Source: Deltaproteobacteria bacterium
GTDB taxonomy: Bacteria; Desulfobacterota; Deferrimicrobia; Deferrimicrobiales; Deferrimicrobiaceae
Assembly: GCA_017889845.1 (NCBI GenBank)
Contig: JAGGAJ010000022.1
Span: forward strand, 1 to 15,092
Length of the DNA: 15,092 nucleotides
Direction: 5' to 3'
The first letter of the stretch is position 1; each line of letters starts with the position of its first letter. A program made the position numbers and the translations under genes. This document shows positions 14,309 to 15,092 of the stretch, piece by piece. The notes beneath the pieces were generated by a model. The model saw only the letters and a program-made list of their open reading frames with translations, was not told the DNA's origin and ran no database searches.

Positions 14309-15092
14309 TCAGGCGGAACGGGAAACGACGTAGTCGGACAGTACCCGGAGGGATTCGCGCGCCGGGGAACCGGGCAGGCGGGAGAGGTGCCGTTTCCCCC
14401 TCCGCACGAACTCGCGGGCCCGGGCGGAGGCGAAGGCGATACCGCCTTGACGGTCCACCAGCCCGGCCAGGAAATCGACGTCCCCTGCGGACAGCTTCTT
14501 CTTCGCCAGGGCGGCCCTCGCCCGCTCCCGTTCCACCCGGCCTGCGACCCGCAGCGCGTGGATCAGGGGAAGGGTGACCTTGCCTTCCCGGAGGTCCTGC
14601 AGCGGCCGCTTCCCCAGCTCCTTCTCGGTCCCGGTGTAGTCGAGGATGTCGTCCACCAGCTGGAATGCGATCCCGACGTCTTTCCCGAACCGGAACATCG
14701 CGCGCCGGGTGGCCGGGTCCGCTCCGGCGAGCACCGCTCCGGCCTCGCTGGCCGCGGCGATCAGGGAGGCCGTCTTGCAGAAGACCACGGTGAGGTACTC
14801 CTCCTCGGTGATCCCCGGGTCGCGTGTCCGCATCAGCTGCAGCACCTCCCCCTCGGACAGGGAGACCAGGGTGCGGGCGTAGATGCCGAGGACGTCGATG
14901 TCGCCGTCCTCCGTCATCAGCTGGGAGGCGCGGGCGAAGAGGAAATCACCCACGAGGATGCTCACGGAGTTGCCGAAGACGACGTTGGCGGAAGGCTTCC
15001 CGCGCCGCATCGTCCCCAGGTCCACCACGTCGTCGTGCAGGAGCGTCGCGGTGTGCATGTACTCCGTCACCACGGACATCACGGTGCGCCGG
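14309..15092 (-). CDS. Polyprenyl diphosphate synthase, 5' end cut by the window
   Basis: Trans-isoprenyl diphosphate synthase that condenses isopentenyl diphosphate onto an allylic primer to make a long all-trans chain, probably for a quinone side chain. The visible 260 or so codons hold the first aspartate-rich region LLHDDVVDLGTMRRGKPSANV, the SEGEVLQL segment and the second aspartate-rich motif LVDDILDYTG followed by GKRPLQDLREGKVTLPLI. The frame is open to the right edge (RRTVMSVVTEYMHTATLL), so the N-terminal third, including the substrate-binding GKRLRP region, lies outside. An in-frame GTG-ATG at 15082-15077 is internal, not the start. The form is closest to octaprenyl/heptaprenyl-type synthases (IspB/HepT). 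Chain length cannot be read from the part visible. Given mqnE and mqnC nearby, a menaquinone side chain is the likely product. Confidence 0.9.
   Translation of the reverse strand, partial: RRTVMSVVTEYMHTATLLHDDVVDLGTMRRGKPSANVVFGNSVSILVGDFLFARASQLMTEDGDIDVLGIYARTLVSLSEGEVLQLMRTRDPGITEEEYLTVVFCKTASLIAAASEAGAVLAGADPATRRAMFRFGKDVGIAFQLVDDILDYTGTEKELGKRPLQDLREGKVTLPLIHALRVAGRVERERARAALAKKKLSAGDVDFLAGLVDRQGGIAFASARAREFVRRGKRHLSRLPGSPARESLRVLSDYVVSRSA

Noticed and set aside
1..15092. CRISPR arrays, tRNA or rRNA genes, phage or insertion-sequence genes, toxin-antitoxin or defence genes
   Set aside because: No regularly spaced repeats, no cloverleaf sequences, and no transposase, integrase or defence-type protein was recognised on either strand.

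Overview
This is a GC-rich stretch of bacterial chromosome in which every supportable gene lies on the minus strand, so the reading direction runs from the right edge to the left. Gene content points to a Gram-negative bacterium: a TonB-dependent outer-membrane receptor, a periplasmic binding protein and a true DksA. It makes menaquinone by the futalosine route. The combination of futalosine-pathway radical SAM enzymes, a GAF-rich soluble histidine kinase, a DksA gene and a TGTCCCC-type interspersed repeat suggests a deltaproteobacterium sensu lato (Desulfobacterota / Geobacter-like). That placement is inference from gene content and has not been tested against a database.

Right edge (15092-14309): the 3' part of a polyprenyl diphosphate synthase gene, cut by the window. 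Next comes a 376-base gap that is a complete control region: a good sigma70-like promoter (about 14276-14248), a canonical cobalamin riboswitch (about 14227-14046), and a downstream stem that would pair the Shine-Dalgarno sequence of the first gene. It controls a vitamin B12 uptake set: btuF (periplasmic binding protein), btuC (permease), btuD (ATPase) and a BtuB-like TonB-dependent receptor (13932-9182). btuF, btuC and btuD are joined by GTGA stop/start overlaps.

Middle (9095-6218): dksA, preceded by an 86-base leader with a possible own promoter and a possible structure that would hide its ribosome binding site. Then galT (a galactose-1-phosphate uridylyltransferase-like enzyme) and glgA (glycogen synthase), which form a sugar-nucleotide/glycogen pair.

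Left (6212-1): a cytoplasmic histidine kinase with three GAF domains and no partner regulator in the window. Its 3' end overlaps mqnE, and mqnE overlaps mqnC by four bases; these two encode radical SAM enzymes of the futalosine menaquinone pathway. Next come a short repeat element that supplies the mqnC stop codon, serS (seryl-tRNA synthetase), and the start of a small DUF2231-like membrane protein cut by the left edge.

How it fits together: the truncated prenyl synthase could supply the side chain of the menaquinone whose nucleus needs MqnE and MqnC. The btu block is one B12-repressed import unit. Six of the twelve starts appear to be GTG or TTG, three of them inside four-base overlaps, so translational coupling is common here. 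I found no phage, CRISPR, tRNA, rRNA or insertion sequence, and no clearly new multi-gene system. The most unusual points are the repeat at the mqnC/serS junction, the dksA leader, and the layout of the riboswitch expression platform.
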